Shown here piece after piece: positions 1 through 6,829 of a stretch of 7,068 bases of DNA. The position numbers were made by a program, and so were the translations under genes. Source of the stretch: Methylococcaceae bacterium (GTDB lineage Bacteria > Pseudomonadota > Gammaproteobacteria > Methylococcales > Methylomonadaceae); NCBI GenBank assembly GCA_030618325.1, contig JAUXDP010000161.1:1-7068 (forward strand), given 5' to 3'. The notes under the pieces were generated by a model that had not been told where the DNA came from, did no database searches, and saw only the letters and a list, made by a program, of their open reading frames with translations. Position 1 is the first letter of the stretch; every line of letters begins with the position of its first letter.

Positions 1-1743
1 CACTTTGTCCAATATATCGGACTGATGAAATTGCAATGAACTAATATTCAGTGCTAATTTAAATTCTTCAGGAATTAACCCCTGTATTTTCCAACCTTGC
101 AAATGTATATTGAATTGTTCAAATAACCAATCACCTATAACCAGAATTTGCCCTGTCTCTTCTGCTAAAGGAATAAATTCAACAGGTGAAATATTGCCTT
201 TAGTTTTATGGTTCCAGCGCATTAATGCTTCCGCACCAATTAAACGCCCTGTTTGCAAACATAGTTGTGGTTGATAATTCAGATACAATTCATTGTTAGC
301 TATCGCATTTCGTAAGTCTGATTCCAACGTAAGCCGGTACAATGACCTTTCGTTCATTGCCTTGGTGTAATACTGAAAATTATTTTTGCCGTTTGCTTTA
401 GCGTTGTACATAGCTGTATCCGCATTTTTTAGTAATGCTTTAATACTTTCACCATCATTGGGTGAAACAGCGATACCAATACTAAAGGTCACGTAGACCT
501 CATGCCCATCCAGATTAAAAGGCTTTTCGAGTGCCTTCAACAACCGCTTTGCAACACTAGCCGCAACGTCTTCATTGGGTATATCGGCTAAAAAAACGGT
601 AAATTCGTCCCCGCCTAATCTACCTAAATCAAACCGATTTATTTCAATAGAACTAGCTCGAAAGACTCGATCAGAAACAATACTCTTAATCAGCCTGTGA
701 TTGCTGGCTTTATATTTTTTCTCCTGTTCTGCTGTTCGCACACAGCTCTTCAATCTTTCAGCAATTTCACAAAGCAACAAGTCCCCAAAATTATGCCCCA
801 AAGAATCATTTACCCTTTTAAAATCATCCAGATCAATAAATAATAATGCGGATAACAGCTTATATTGCTTGTTACTGGCTAAAATTTTGTCCAGCACCAT
901 TAAAAATGATTCCCGGTTCATCAATCCGGTAAGTGAATCGAAATAAGCTAGTGTTCTAACTTGACTCTCAATATTTCGCCGATCAGTAATATCCTGCAGG
1001 GTCCCTATGCAATCAACAACTTCATTAGCATCATTTTTAATAACATTGCCTATATGGGAAATTATTTTTTTGTTACCCTCGCTCGTTACGATCTCATGCT
1101 CTAATTCAAAACTGACATTATTATTGACACAACTCACTATCGCCTGTCTGACAGCTTCAGTATCTTCAGTGGACACATGTCCAAGAAAGTCCTGCAAAGC
1201 GAAACTTTTCCTTGTTTGTAAATTTATTTCTAAAATATCATAAATGGTATTCGACCATTTAAACGTCTCATCAGTCAGGTTATAGTCCCAATTGGCAATT
1301 TTGGCGATTTTTTGTGCTTTAGTCAGCCGCTCTTCACTAGACAATAAAGATAAATTAATTTCATGGGCACGCAACAAAAATTGGATACGATAAATTAAAA
1401 TGGTCCAATTTAATGGTTTTCTGGAGAAATCAGTTGCACCTGCCTGAAAGGCATTTTCAATAGATTCGTAATCATCTTTACCGGCAATAAACAAAATGGG
1501 TTTATCATTACTCACCGTGTGATTACGTAGATTACGGCACACCTCTACACCGGTCATATCGGGCAATTCATAATCCAGCAACAACAAATCAGGAGTGTGT
1601 TCAAGAGCACTCTGGATACCCTCTTCGCCAGTTCCAGCCGTTATTACCTGGTAACCATGCTGCGTTAACTTTTTTTTTGCAAGTAGACGTAAAGTTGGGT
1701 CATCGTCTACAATCAATATTTTATGGATTTTATTGGGTTCCAT
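1..1743 (-). CDS. Response regulator REC-PAS-GGDEF-EAL (c-di-GMP synthesis/breakdown), 3' end outside window
   Basis: Cytoplasmic c-di-GMP enzyme whose input is phosphorylation. The frame opens with ATG at 1743 (MEPNKIHKILIVDDDP) and stays open for 581 codons to base 1, so the C-terminus is missing. Domains in order: receiver about 6-125 with acidic D13-D15, phospho-acceptor D57 (LLLLDYELPD) and K109 (RKPL); PAS about 143-256 ending in the DITDRR linker; GGDEF about 262-460 with FDSLTGLMNR and RLGGDEF (377-381); EAL from about 466 with GAEALMRW (E505-L507) and the metal-site Asn N566 in LNISS. The distal EAL catalytic residues lie beyond the window, so phosphodiesterase activity cannot be judged. 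Oddities: the conserved receiver Thr/Ser is Ala87, and about 32 extra residues sit just before GGDEF. The start is 10 bases after the kinase stop, with no strong Shine-Dalgarno sequence. An ATG at 1753 is out of frame. It is the likely phosphorelay partner of the kinase upstream. The domain call is firm; the partner is inferred. Confidence 0.93.
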   Translation of the reverse strand, partial: MEPNKIHKILIVDDDPTLRLLAKKKLTQHGYQVITAGTGEEGIQSALEHTPDLLLLDYELPDMTGVEVCRNLRNHTVSNDKPILFIAGKDDYESIENAFQAGATDFSRKPLNWTILIYRIQFLLRAHEINLSLLSSEERLTKAQKIAKIANWDYNLTDETFKWSNTIYDILEINLQTRKSFALQDFLGHVSTEDTEAVRQAIVSCVNNNVSFELEHEIVTSEGNKKIISHIGNVIKNDANEVVDCIGTLQDITDRRNIESQVRTLAYFDSLTGLMNRESFLMVLDKILASNKQYKLLSALLFIDLDDFKRVNDSLGHNFGDLLLCEIAERLKSCVRTAEQEKKYKASNHRLIKSIVSDRVFRASSIEINRFDLGRLGGDEFTVFLADIPNEDVAASVAKRLLKALEKPFNLDGHEVYVTFSIGIAVSPNDGESIKALLKNADTAMYNAKANGKNNFQYYTKAMNERSLYRLTLESDLRNAIANNELYLNYQPQLCLQTGRLIGAEALMRWNHKTKGNISPVEFIPLAEETGQILVIGDWLFEQFNIHLQGWKIQGLIPEEFKLALNISSLQFHQSDILDKV

Positions 1744-1753
1744 AGCAGCTCAT

Positions 1754-4459
1754 TTAACCCTTGAGAATTTTTTCATAGGCCATTTCTACCAGATGATATT
1801 CTTCGACAATGGGCTTCCATAATTCTTCCACTTCCTGATAATCGCCCTGCTTTGCTACAGTTTCTAGCTTCTTAAACAAATCGGATAGTCTTTTTGCGGC
1901 AACATTGCTACTGCTTGATTTTAATTGATGGGCATATTTTGCGATGGCTTCAATTGATTTTTCTAAAAAAGCAGTTTCAATTTGGCGAAAAACTTGCTCG
2001 GCATTAGTAAAATAAGTCGCACTTATTTGAGTAATAAATTGTTTTGACCCTGGATCGTCCATTTCCATTAGCTCTTCAATTATCGCCTCATCTAAAACAT
2101 TTTGAGTTGAAGGCTCATCATCTGGCTCAACTACTTTTTGTTGCTTATCTATCATTAGCCATTGCTCCATGGCATCAAGCAATTGCTTTTTCTTAAATGG
2201 TTTACTCAAAAAATCATCCATTCCCGCGTCAAGACAAGCCTCCTTATCTTCCTTAAAGGCATTCGCAGTTAAAGCAATAATTGGTGTATGTTTATCACCT
2301 TGTATTTCCAGTTGCCGTATTTCTCTGGTTGCAGAAAAACCATCCATAACCGGCATCTGACAATCCATAAAGATTATATCTAAATCGTTAGCTTTATAAG
2401 CTTCTACGGCTAATTCTCCATTAGAAGCGGTAAGAATTTTGAAACCGGTCTGCTTAAGCATGGTCTGAGCCATCAGCATATTGACTGGATTGTCTTCAAC
2501 TACCAGTACTTTTAGCTGACCCACCATTTCACTAAAAATAACATCCGACAAATCTTCACTCATTAACCCGTTAATCTGTTCAACCATATGAAGATTGTCA
2601 TTACTGACTTTGATGAAAGATATATTTGTTAAACGCTTAATCTCTTCACTATTTTCGTTGTCCTCTATGCAATATGCAGCGACTATTTTTTGATCGCTTT
2701 GAAGTTTAAATTTATGCCACTGTAAGGCCTGTTCAAAACTTCGTGGAGTAAATAGCAGTACAGCGTATTTTTGTACTAAAGCAGGTTGCTGCCGTAACAA
2801 TTGTGCTTTTGTTGAATCTATAACCTCTACATTATAGTCTAATTGTTTTAACTGAATTGCAAGAGCAGATTCAGGTGTATCATCAAATAACGCGATTAGA
2901 GGTTTCGCTATCAAATCCTTTTCAAATTCCGGCGCTGTTCTCTTAAGTGGTAATCTCAGCGAAAATTCAGTACCCAACCCCTCAATACTTTTGAAAGAAA
3001 TATCACCGCCCAATAAAATAACCATTTTTTTGACAATAGCCAAGCCCAGTCCAGTACCTCCATATTTTCGGGTATTAGAGGCATCCGCTTGGGTAAATGG
3101 ATCAAACAACACAGCTTGTTTCTTTTCGGAAATACCAATTCCTGTATCCTTGATTGAAATAACGACAACACATGCCCCGGATACAGCTTTGTCGACCCTT
3201 ACTTGCAGGGATACGGAGCCACGCTCAGTAAACTTGATTGAATTATTCAGTAAGTTATTCAGAATTTGCCGGATTTTCTGCTCATCACCATATAAATAAT
3301 GGGGTAAGTCACTTTCAACGTGATGATCTAACAGCAAGGATTTACTGCTACTTGCATGTCGATTACTGGCTAACACAGTGTTCAATAGCTCATAAATATC
3401 AAACATGACCAGATCCAGTTCCATTTTTCCAGCTTCAATTTTAGAAAAATCGAGAATATCGTTAATCTGGCTTAACAAGGAATTACTTGATTGGTTAATG
3501 ATATTACTGTATTCACTCTGCTGTTGATTCAAATGTGATTCTTTTAGTAAATCTGAATAACCGATAATGGCATTCAGCGGTGTGCGAATCTCGTGACTCA
3601 TCACCGATAAAAATTCAGATTTAGCCTGACTGGCTTTTTGTGCTTGATCCGCCAACAGCAATGCTTTGTTTTTTGACTCATTCAAGTCTTGTGTGCGGTC
3701 TTCTACGAGTTCTTCAAGGTGTTCTTTTTGATGAGTCAAGGCATCATTCCAATCCTGGATTTTATCAAGCATACTATTAAAAGCCTGACCCAGGCGGCCG
3801 ATTTCATCCGCTGACTGAATGGTTGCCCGTTTATCATATTCACCTGATTGGCCGACCTCTTCACTGATTGTTAGCAGTTCCAGAATCGGATCACTGAGTT
3901 TTTTAGAAAACTTCCCCATAACCAGAAAGATTAACCCGGAAGCAAGCATCAACCCGAAAAAAGCAATCCCCAATTCTTTTGCCAGGCGCTGGTAAATATC
4001 ATTCAAACTGATAACCAGCAAAATCTTACCATAGTTAATGCCCTCAAGAATCAAGGGTTTACAGGCGCTAAGAAAGCTTAGTGAGAAGTCAGATTCCTGA
4101 CAAGCATCAAAAGCAGCCAGTTTATCTTCAGGCAATTGCCAGTCACCTGCCCGCTGATAAGAGGCAAATGCTTGTTGTTGACCCATCTTTAACACAGCGG
4201 CATAAATGATGTCCTTATGCGCTTTCAGTGTCTCTAATGTCTGCTGGGCATCCCTTTTGTTATCAAATATTACAGCAGGTGCAATGGCCAGTGTAGTTAC
4301 TTCTGCCAAGGCACTGACTTCATTATTTAAAACAACGCGGTTTGAAAGGAAAGAATTGATCATTAAAATACTGCCGGCTATTATCAGCATGAAAAAAATA
4401 CTCATGCTTAACAGCAACCGTAATTTGTTTTTAATCGAAGCGTCGGCAAATCGGGACAT
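1754..4459 (-). CDS. CHASE8-HAMP hybrid sensor histidine kinase with degenerate REC, REC and HPt domains
   Basis: Inner-membrane phosphorelay kinase of 901 residues. TM1 is about 13-37 and a periplasmic CHASE8-like domain spans about 38-162 (NNEVSALAEV, AVIFDNKRDA, contains C120 and C133). TM2 is about 163-182, HAMP about 180-235 (P191, DEIGRLG) and a coiled-coil linker about 236-280. HisKA has H289 in SVMSHEIRTPLN. HATPase has the N-box NNLLNNSIKFT (N406), G1 DTGIGI, F-box FDPFTQAD and G2 GGTGLGLAI. A receiver-like segment about 518-635 lacks a phospho-acceptor Asp. A complete receiver about 648-768 has D656, D699 (FMDCQMPVMDG), T731 and K753. A C-terminal HPt has H844 (AHQLKSSSSN). The ATG at 4459 is 14 bases after the YfiR-like stop, with a weak GAAGAAA upstream, and gives an immediate cytoplasmic N-tail before TM1. 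The CHASE8-HAMP front half is the architecture of YfiN, here joined to a kinase instead of GGDEF. The ligand is unknown; control by the adjacent YfiR-like protein is inferred. Confidence 0.95.
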   Translation of the reverse strand: MSRFADASIKNKLRLLLSMSIFFMLIIAGSILMINSFLSNRVVLNNEVSALAEVTTLAIAPAVIFDNKRDAQQTLETLKAHKDIIYAAVLKMGQQQAFASYQRAGDWQLPEDKLAAFDACQESDFSLSFLSACKPLILEGINYGKILLVISLNDIYQRLAKELGIAFFGLMLASGLIFLVMGKFSKKLSDPILELLTISEEVGQSGEYDKRATIQSADEIGRLGQAFNSMLDKIQDWNDALTHQKEHLEELVEDRTQDLNESKNKALLLADQAQKASQAKSEFLSVMSHEIRTPLNAIIGYSDLLKESHLNQQQSEYSNIINQSSNSLLSQINDILDFSKIEAGKMELDLVMFDIYELLNTVLASNRHASSSKSLLLDHHVESDLPHYLYGDEQKIRQILNNLLNNSIKFTERGSVSLQVRVDKAVSGACVVVISIKDTGIGISEKKQAVLFDPFTQADASNTRKYGGTGLGLAIVKKMVILLGGDISFKSIEGLGTEFSLRLPLKRTAPEFEKDLIAKPLIALFDDTPESALAIQLKQLDYNVEVIDSTKAQLLRQQPALVQKYAVLLFTPRSFEQALQWHKFKLQSDQKIVAAYCIEDNENSEEIKRLTNISFIKVSNDNLHMVEQINGLMSEDLSDVIFSEMVGQLKVLVVEDNPVNMLMAQTMLKQTGFKILTASNGELAVEAYKANDLDIIFMDCQMPVMDGFSATREIRQLEIQGDKHTPIIALTANAFKEDKEACLDAGMDDFLSKPFKKKQLLDAMEQWLMIDKQQKVVEPDDEPSTQNVLDEAIIEELMEMDDPGSKQFITQISATYFTNAEQVFRQIETAFLEKSIEAIAKYAHQLKSSSSNVAAKRLSDLFKKLETVAKQGDYQEVEELWKPIVEEYHLVEMAYEKILKG

Positions 4460-4473
4460 AGTTTTTTATTTCT

Positions 4474-5022
4474 TCATTCGACTGGGTTTGAAAACTCAAA
4501 GATATTAGCCAACTTTAAAATCCTGGAACTCATCACCAAGTCAGATTCTTCAACGGCTGGTAAATTAATATTTATTTGCATTTTTCCATCAAGATTTTCC
4601 AGGCCGACCATACCCCCTGCTTTAAGAAACTCCTTATTTTCCCCTACGGTCAAAATCGGTTGATATTTTAATTCTACTAATACCTGCCTCAACACATTTC
4701 GTTTCAAGGTACTGACATAAAGCAATTGACACTGAGATAAATAACGGAGGCGTGAACGATTGATAACACGTAGGGCCTTACCATTAATAGTTTTATTGTC
4801 CATGGTTGCAAATGACTCTTGAACAACATTATCACCAATAACACACAAATTTAAGGCTGGTGTTTTCCGTTCAGGCCATGTAGTAAATCGGGCAAGATTA
4901 AGTGACAACGCTGCCAGCACAGCCTGTTTTTCAACTGATCGAGCGTGTACCGATGCCATGCTGCTAAAACATAGCAACAGGCAAAGAATGCCCCCTGGTT
5001 TTTTTATCCCTTCAAACATCAT
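4474..5022 (-). CDS. YfiR-family (DUF4154) periplasmic protein
   Basis: A 182-residue secreted protein of the YfiR/DUF4154 family. An N-terminal signal peptide (hydrophobic GGILCLLLCFSSMASVHA) probably ends after A27. The mature part carries family landmarks: the opening EKQAVLAALSLNLARFTTWP, LNLCVIGDN, the NGKALRVI strand, CQLLYVS, the ILTVGENKEFLKAGGMVGL block and the C-terminal SRILKLANI. C60 and C98 are 38 residues apart in the two strands where P. aeruginosa YfiR has its conserved C71-C110 disulphide; the second YfiR disulphide pair is absent. In Pseudomonas YfiR binds the periplasmic part of YfiN and represses c-di-GMP synthesis. The CHASE8 sensor that follows 14 bases downstream is the obvious partner here, which is inference. 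The start lies 8 bases after the receptor stop. Two ATGs are in tandem (5022 and 5019) and either could be used. Family membership is confident; the function is by analogy. Confidence 0.9.
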   Translation of the reverse strand: MMFEGIKKPGGILCLLLCFSSMASVHARSVEKQAVLAALSLNLARFTTWPERKTPALNLCVIGDNVVQESFATMDNKTINGKALRVINRSRLRYLSQCQLLYVSTLKRNVLRQVLVELKYQPILTVGENKEFLKAGGMVGLENLDGKMQININLPAVEESDLVMSSRILKLANIFEFSNPVE

Positions 5023-5030
5023 AATAGTTC

Positions 5031-5534
5031 TTACTGCCCAAACCGCCAGGTTAATTGTCCATAGATTCCTCGGTCTATTTCTGTCGGTTTAGTAAAGCTT
5101 TCCTGCCTATACTCTTGATGCTGTCCTGCCAGTAAATTCTGTCCGACTAGCGATAGTTCAATACCGTCTACCGGCCGCCAGGCCAGATGAATGTCTAACG
5201 AAACATAATCATTAATAACCTCACTGCCAAAATTCCCTACTACGGTGTTCGTATCAATACGAGCAACATCAAGACCGGGTGCTAATCGTAAGGCTTCTGG
5301 TATTGAAGTTGCACCAATCCGTCTTATGTCATCTTGACTGATAACGAATATTGCAGCGGGTGAATCATTGAGAGATTTTGCTTTTTTTGCAACGGAAATA
5401 ACTTCCACATTCAGAAGATCTTCCACACTTAAACCCATCAGTTCATTCTGATCGGAATATGCGCTTGAGAGTTGGCTCAAGTAAATTGCTGAAAATATCA
5501 GAAATTGTTTAATACGTTGTTTTTTATGGTTCAT
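5031..5534 (-). CDS. Internally deleted TonB-dependent receptor: plug N-terminus joined to last barrel strands
   Basis: An open frame of 167 residues that looks like both ends of a TonB-dependent outer-membrane receptor with the middle missing. Residues 1 to about 26 are a signal peptide (FLIFSAIYLSQLSSAYS). Residues 30-96 are the start of a plug domain: GLSVEDLLNVEVISVAKK (VEVISVA is TonB-box-like), SPAAIFVISQDDIRRIGA and SIPEALRLAPGLDVARID. From about residue 98 the sequence changes to C-terminal barrel text: DYVSLDIHLAWRP, IELSLVGQNLL, EIDRGIYGQLTWRF. Family members normally run to roughly 600-750 residues, so about 500 are absent, including the rest of the plug and most of the barrel. The join lies near 5211-5246 and is in frame, with no stop. 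The protein ends RFGQ rather than at the usual terminal Phe. Full-length versions commonly precede DUF4154 genes, which fits the context. It may be a decayed gene, a reduced protein with a new role, or an assembly collapse. Confidence 0.8.
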   Translation of the reverse strand: MNHKKQRIKQFLIFSAIYLSQLSSAYSDQNELMGLSVEDLLNVEVISVAKKAKSLNDSPAAIFVISQDDIRRIGATSIPEALRLAPGLDVARIDTNTVVGNFGSEVINDYVSLDIHLAWRPVDGIELSLVGQNLLAGQHQEYRQESFTKPTEIDRGIYGQLTWRFGQ

Positions 5535-5536
5535 TT

Positions 5537-5568
5537 CTTAACTAAAAGATTTTATTCTTTTAATTAAG
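5537..5568 (-). repeat. 13-bp inverted repeat abutting the receptor start codon
   Basis: Read on the minus strand, CTTAATTAAAAGA, a 6-base spacer ATAAAA, then TCTTTTAGTTAAG. Twelve of 13 positions are complementary and the mismatch is a U:G wobble in RNA. The right arm ends two bases before the ATG at 5534, so in a transcript the stem would include the place where a Shine-Dalgarno sequence should be; only AAG and AA are visible there. It could be a translation-controlling hairpin or a dyad-symmetric operator for the four-gene unit. The repeat itself is certain; its function is inference. Confidence 0.6.
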
Positions 5569-5628
5569 ACTAGCAGTTTTTAAAATTTTAGCAGAACGAT
5601 TGGGAGGCTAAAGAAAAGTAACAAAGTT

Positions 5629-5652
5629 AAAACTGGTATTTTTAACCATTTT
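5629..5652 (-). terminator. Weak terminator-like hairpin after the AttH-like gene
   Basis: About 10 bases past the TAG of the AttH-like gene, the minus strand reads AAAATGGT, a 7-base loop TAAAAAT, ACCA, one bulged G, then TTTT. The stem is 8 pairs with one bulge and only two G:C pairs. The short T run is part of the stem and no long U tract follows. The position suits an end-of-operon terminator, but the stability is low, so read-through into the signalling genes is possible. Confidence 0.25.
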
Positions 5653-5662
5653 ATCCTGTAAA

Positions 5663-6829
5663 CTAACCTGCTCTATAGCCCGTCAATTCAACATAGCCTT
5701 TGCCCTTAATTTCCCGCCCTGCTTTTGATCCGGTTATTTTTACCGCACCTTCCCAGTAACGATAACTGACATTAAGCTCCTGATCATTCACGATAGGCAC
5801 AATATCCAGTTCAATTTTTTGTCTCGGTATACTAAGATGCCATTTGTTTGGATAGACAACCTTTGAATGTGAACTTTGCCAATCACCCAAAACTGTAATC
5901 ACAACATCGTTGTGACTTAGATGAGATTTACTGCCATCCGGCGAAATAAAAGCGCCGGAACTATTCAAATCAGGCGTTTGATCTTTTCTCCTGAATTGAT
6001 AAAACATCACTTCACTATTATCAGACAACTGCAAAGCAAACCAGTCCCAACCCTGTTGATCCTTTGCCAGAGCCGAAGTGCTCCATTCCCTATCCATCCA
6101 GCTTGACCCTATAACCGGAATAGTTTCATCATTGATGAGCAACTTGCCCTGGGTATCAATCCTTGTATAAGAGTAATAATACGAAGCATTTCCCGGTTGA
6201 CTGGTCTTGGCGCTAAAACCTTTATCACCTTGCAAGACTATCGGCTTTTTAGTTTCCAACACTAAATCAAGAGCAATGTTATCGGCTTCGGCTTTTATGC
6301 GGACAGGGAAGATATTTGATCCCATATTTTGAGCAGACCAATTGTGCAACCAAACATGAAATTGATCACTTTTTGCACCTGCAAGCCCAGTTGCAGCTCG
6401 ACTAAATTTCTCAAAAACGTAAAACTGCTTATTAGCCGCATCCGTAACAGCAAAGTGTGCCATATAAACTTGCTTACTGCGCCAGCTGGAATTTGATACT
6501 GGTAACTCATCAGGGGTTAGCGCAAAACGGAAAAAGGTCAATTCATAACCATAATCCCGCTGCTCTTGATCTTGAAGACTGCCGGTAAAATACCACCATT
6601 CGACCTGGTATTCAGGATGTGGTCCATGATCCTCTGGAAAAATAAATTTTCTTGGCGCGAGCACACGAGCGAACTTTGCCACATCTTCCGAAGATAACAC
6701 TTCATTTATCAAACTCTGCGGCTCTATTTGTATCACTGGCGAGGTTTGAAATAAATTCACCAAACTAAACAATGCTCCCATCAACACAACTAGAATGACT
6801 AATCCTAACCTCGTACTGACTTTAAACAT
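5663..6829 (-). CDS. AttH/CrtC-like lipocalin-fold exported protein
   Basis: A 388-residue protein of the AttH / hydroxyneurosporene-synthase-like (CrtC, Lipocalin_9) superfamily. One N-terminal hydrophobic helix (about 8-26, LGLVILVVLMGALFSLV) serves as signal peptide or anchor; no lipobox Cys is present, so it is probably not a lipoprotein. Family signatures: HPEYQVEWWYFTGSL (71-85), GYELTFFRFAL (94-104), MAHFAVTD (123-130), the hallmark GSSWMDREWS (241-250), GWDWFALQL (260-268), YWEGAVKITG (358-367) and GKGYVELTGY (376-385). The length is typical and the protein appears intact. CrtC hydrates carotenoids, but most bacterial relatives next to ABC permeases have no proven activity. The start ATG shares its A with the stop of the upstream permease (TAATG), so translation is probably coupled and no separate Shine-Dalgarno sequence is evident. 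This pairing matches AttEFGH-like export clusters, suggesting a periplasmic partner of an ABC system. Substrate unknown. Confidence 0.88.
   Translation of the reverse strand: MFKVSTRLGLVILVVLMGALFSLVNLFQTSPVIQIEPQSLINEVLSSEDVAKFARVLAPRKFIFPEDHGPHPEYQVEWWYFTGSLQDQEQRDYGYELTFFRFALTPDELPVSNSSWRSKQVYMAHFAVTDAANKQFYVFEKFSRAATGLAGAKSDQFHVWLHNWSAQNMGSNIFPVRIKAEADNIALDLVLETKKPIVLQGDKGFSAKTSQPGNASYYYSYTRIDTQGKLLINDETIPVIGSSWMDREWSTSALAKDQQGWDWFALQLSDNSEVMFYQFRRKDQTPDLNSSGAFISPDGSKSHLSHNDVVITVLGDWQSSHSKVVYPNKWHLSIPRQKIELDIVPIVNDQELNVSYRYWEGAVKITGSKAGREIKGKGYVELTGYRAG

Larger units (their letters stand above)
5535..5662 (-). promoter_or_regulatory. Intergenic region likely holding the promoter of the four-gene signalling unit
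   Basis: This 128-bp gap is the only sizeable non-coding stretch in the window and separates the AttH-like gene from the receptor remnant, both on the minus strand. It is strongly AT-rich. A possible -10 box TAAAAT (5590-5585) is present, but the box 17 bases upstream (CTTTAG) is a poor -35, so no promoter is firmly identified. CTGCTA occurs twice, 18 bases apart (5594-5589 and 5576-5571), on either side of the 10-base palindrome TAAAATTTTA (5590-5581). The 13-bp inverted repeat lies at its downstream end. Confidence 0.4.

Noticed and set aside
701..1243. Two plus-strand open frames (701-946 and 1007-1243)
   Set aside because: They lie antisense inside the uninterrupted GGDEF/PAS coding frame of the minus-strand regulator and resemble no known protein.
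2169..3299. Short open frames on both strands within the kinase gene
   Set aside because: They overlap conserved HATPase and receiver coding sequence in other frames, so they are shadows.
4206..4508. Plus-strand 100-codon open frame spanning the kinase start
   Set aside because: Antisense to the TM1/CHASE8 coding region, with no recognisable domain.
5571..5594. CTGCTA direct repeats flanking a TAAAATTTTA palindrome as an operator
   Set aside because: Six-base repeats in AT-rich DNA are easily due to chance; mentioned only as part of the intergenic description.
5921..6510. Small open frames inside the AttH-like gene
   Set aside because: The AttH-like frame carries clear family motifs across the same bases; the others are low-complexity shadows.
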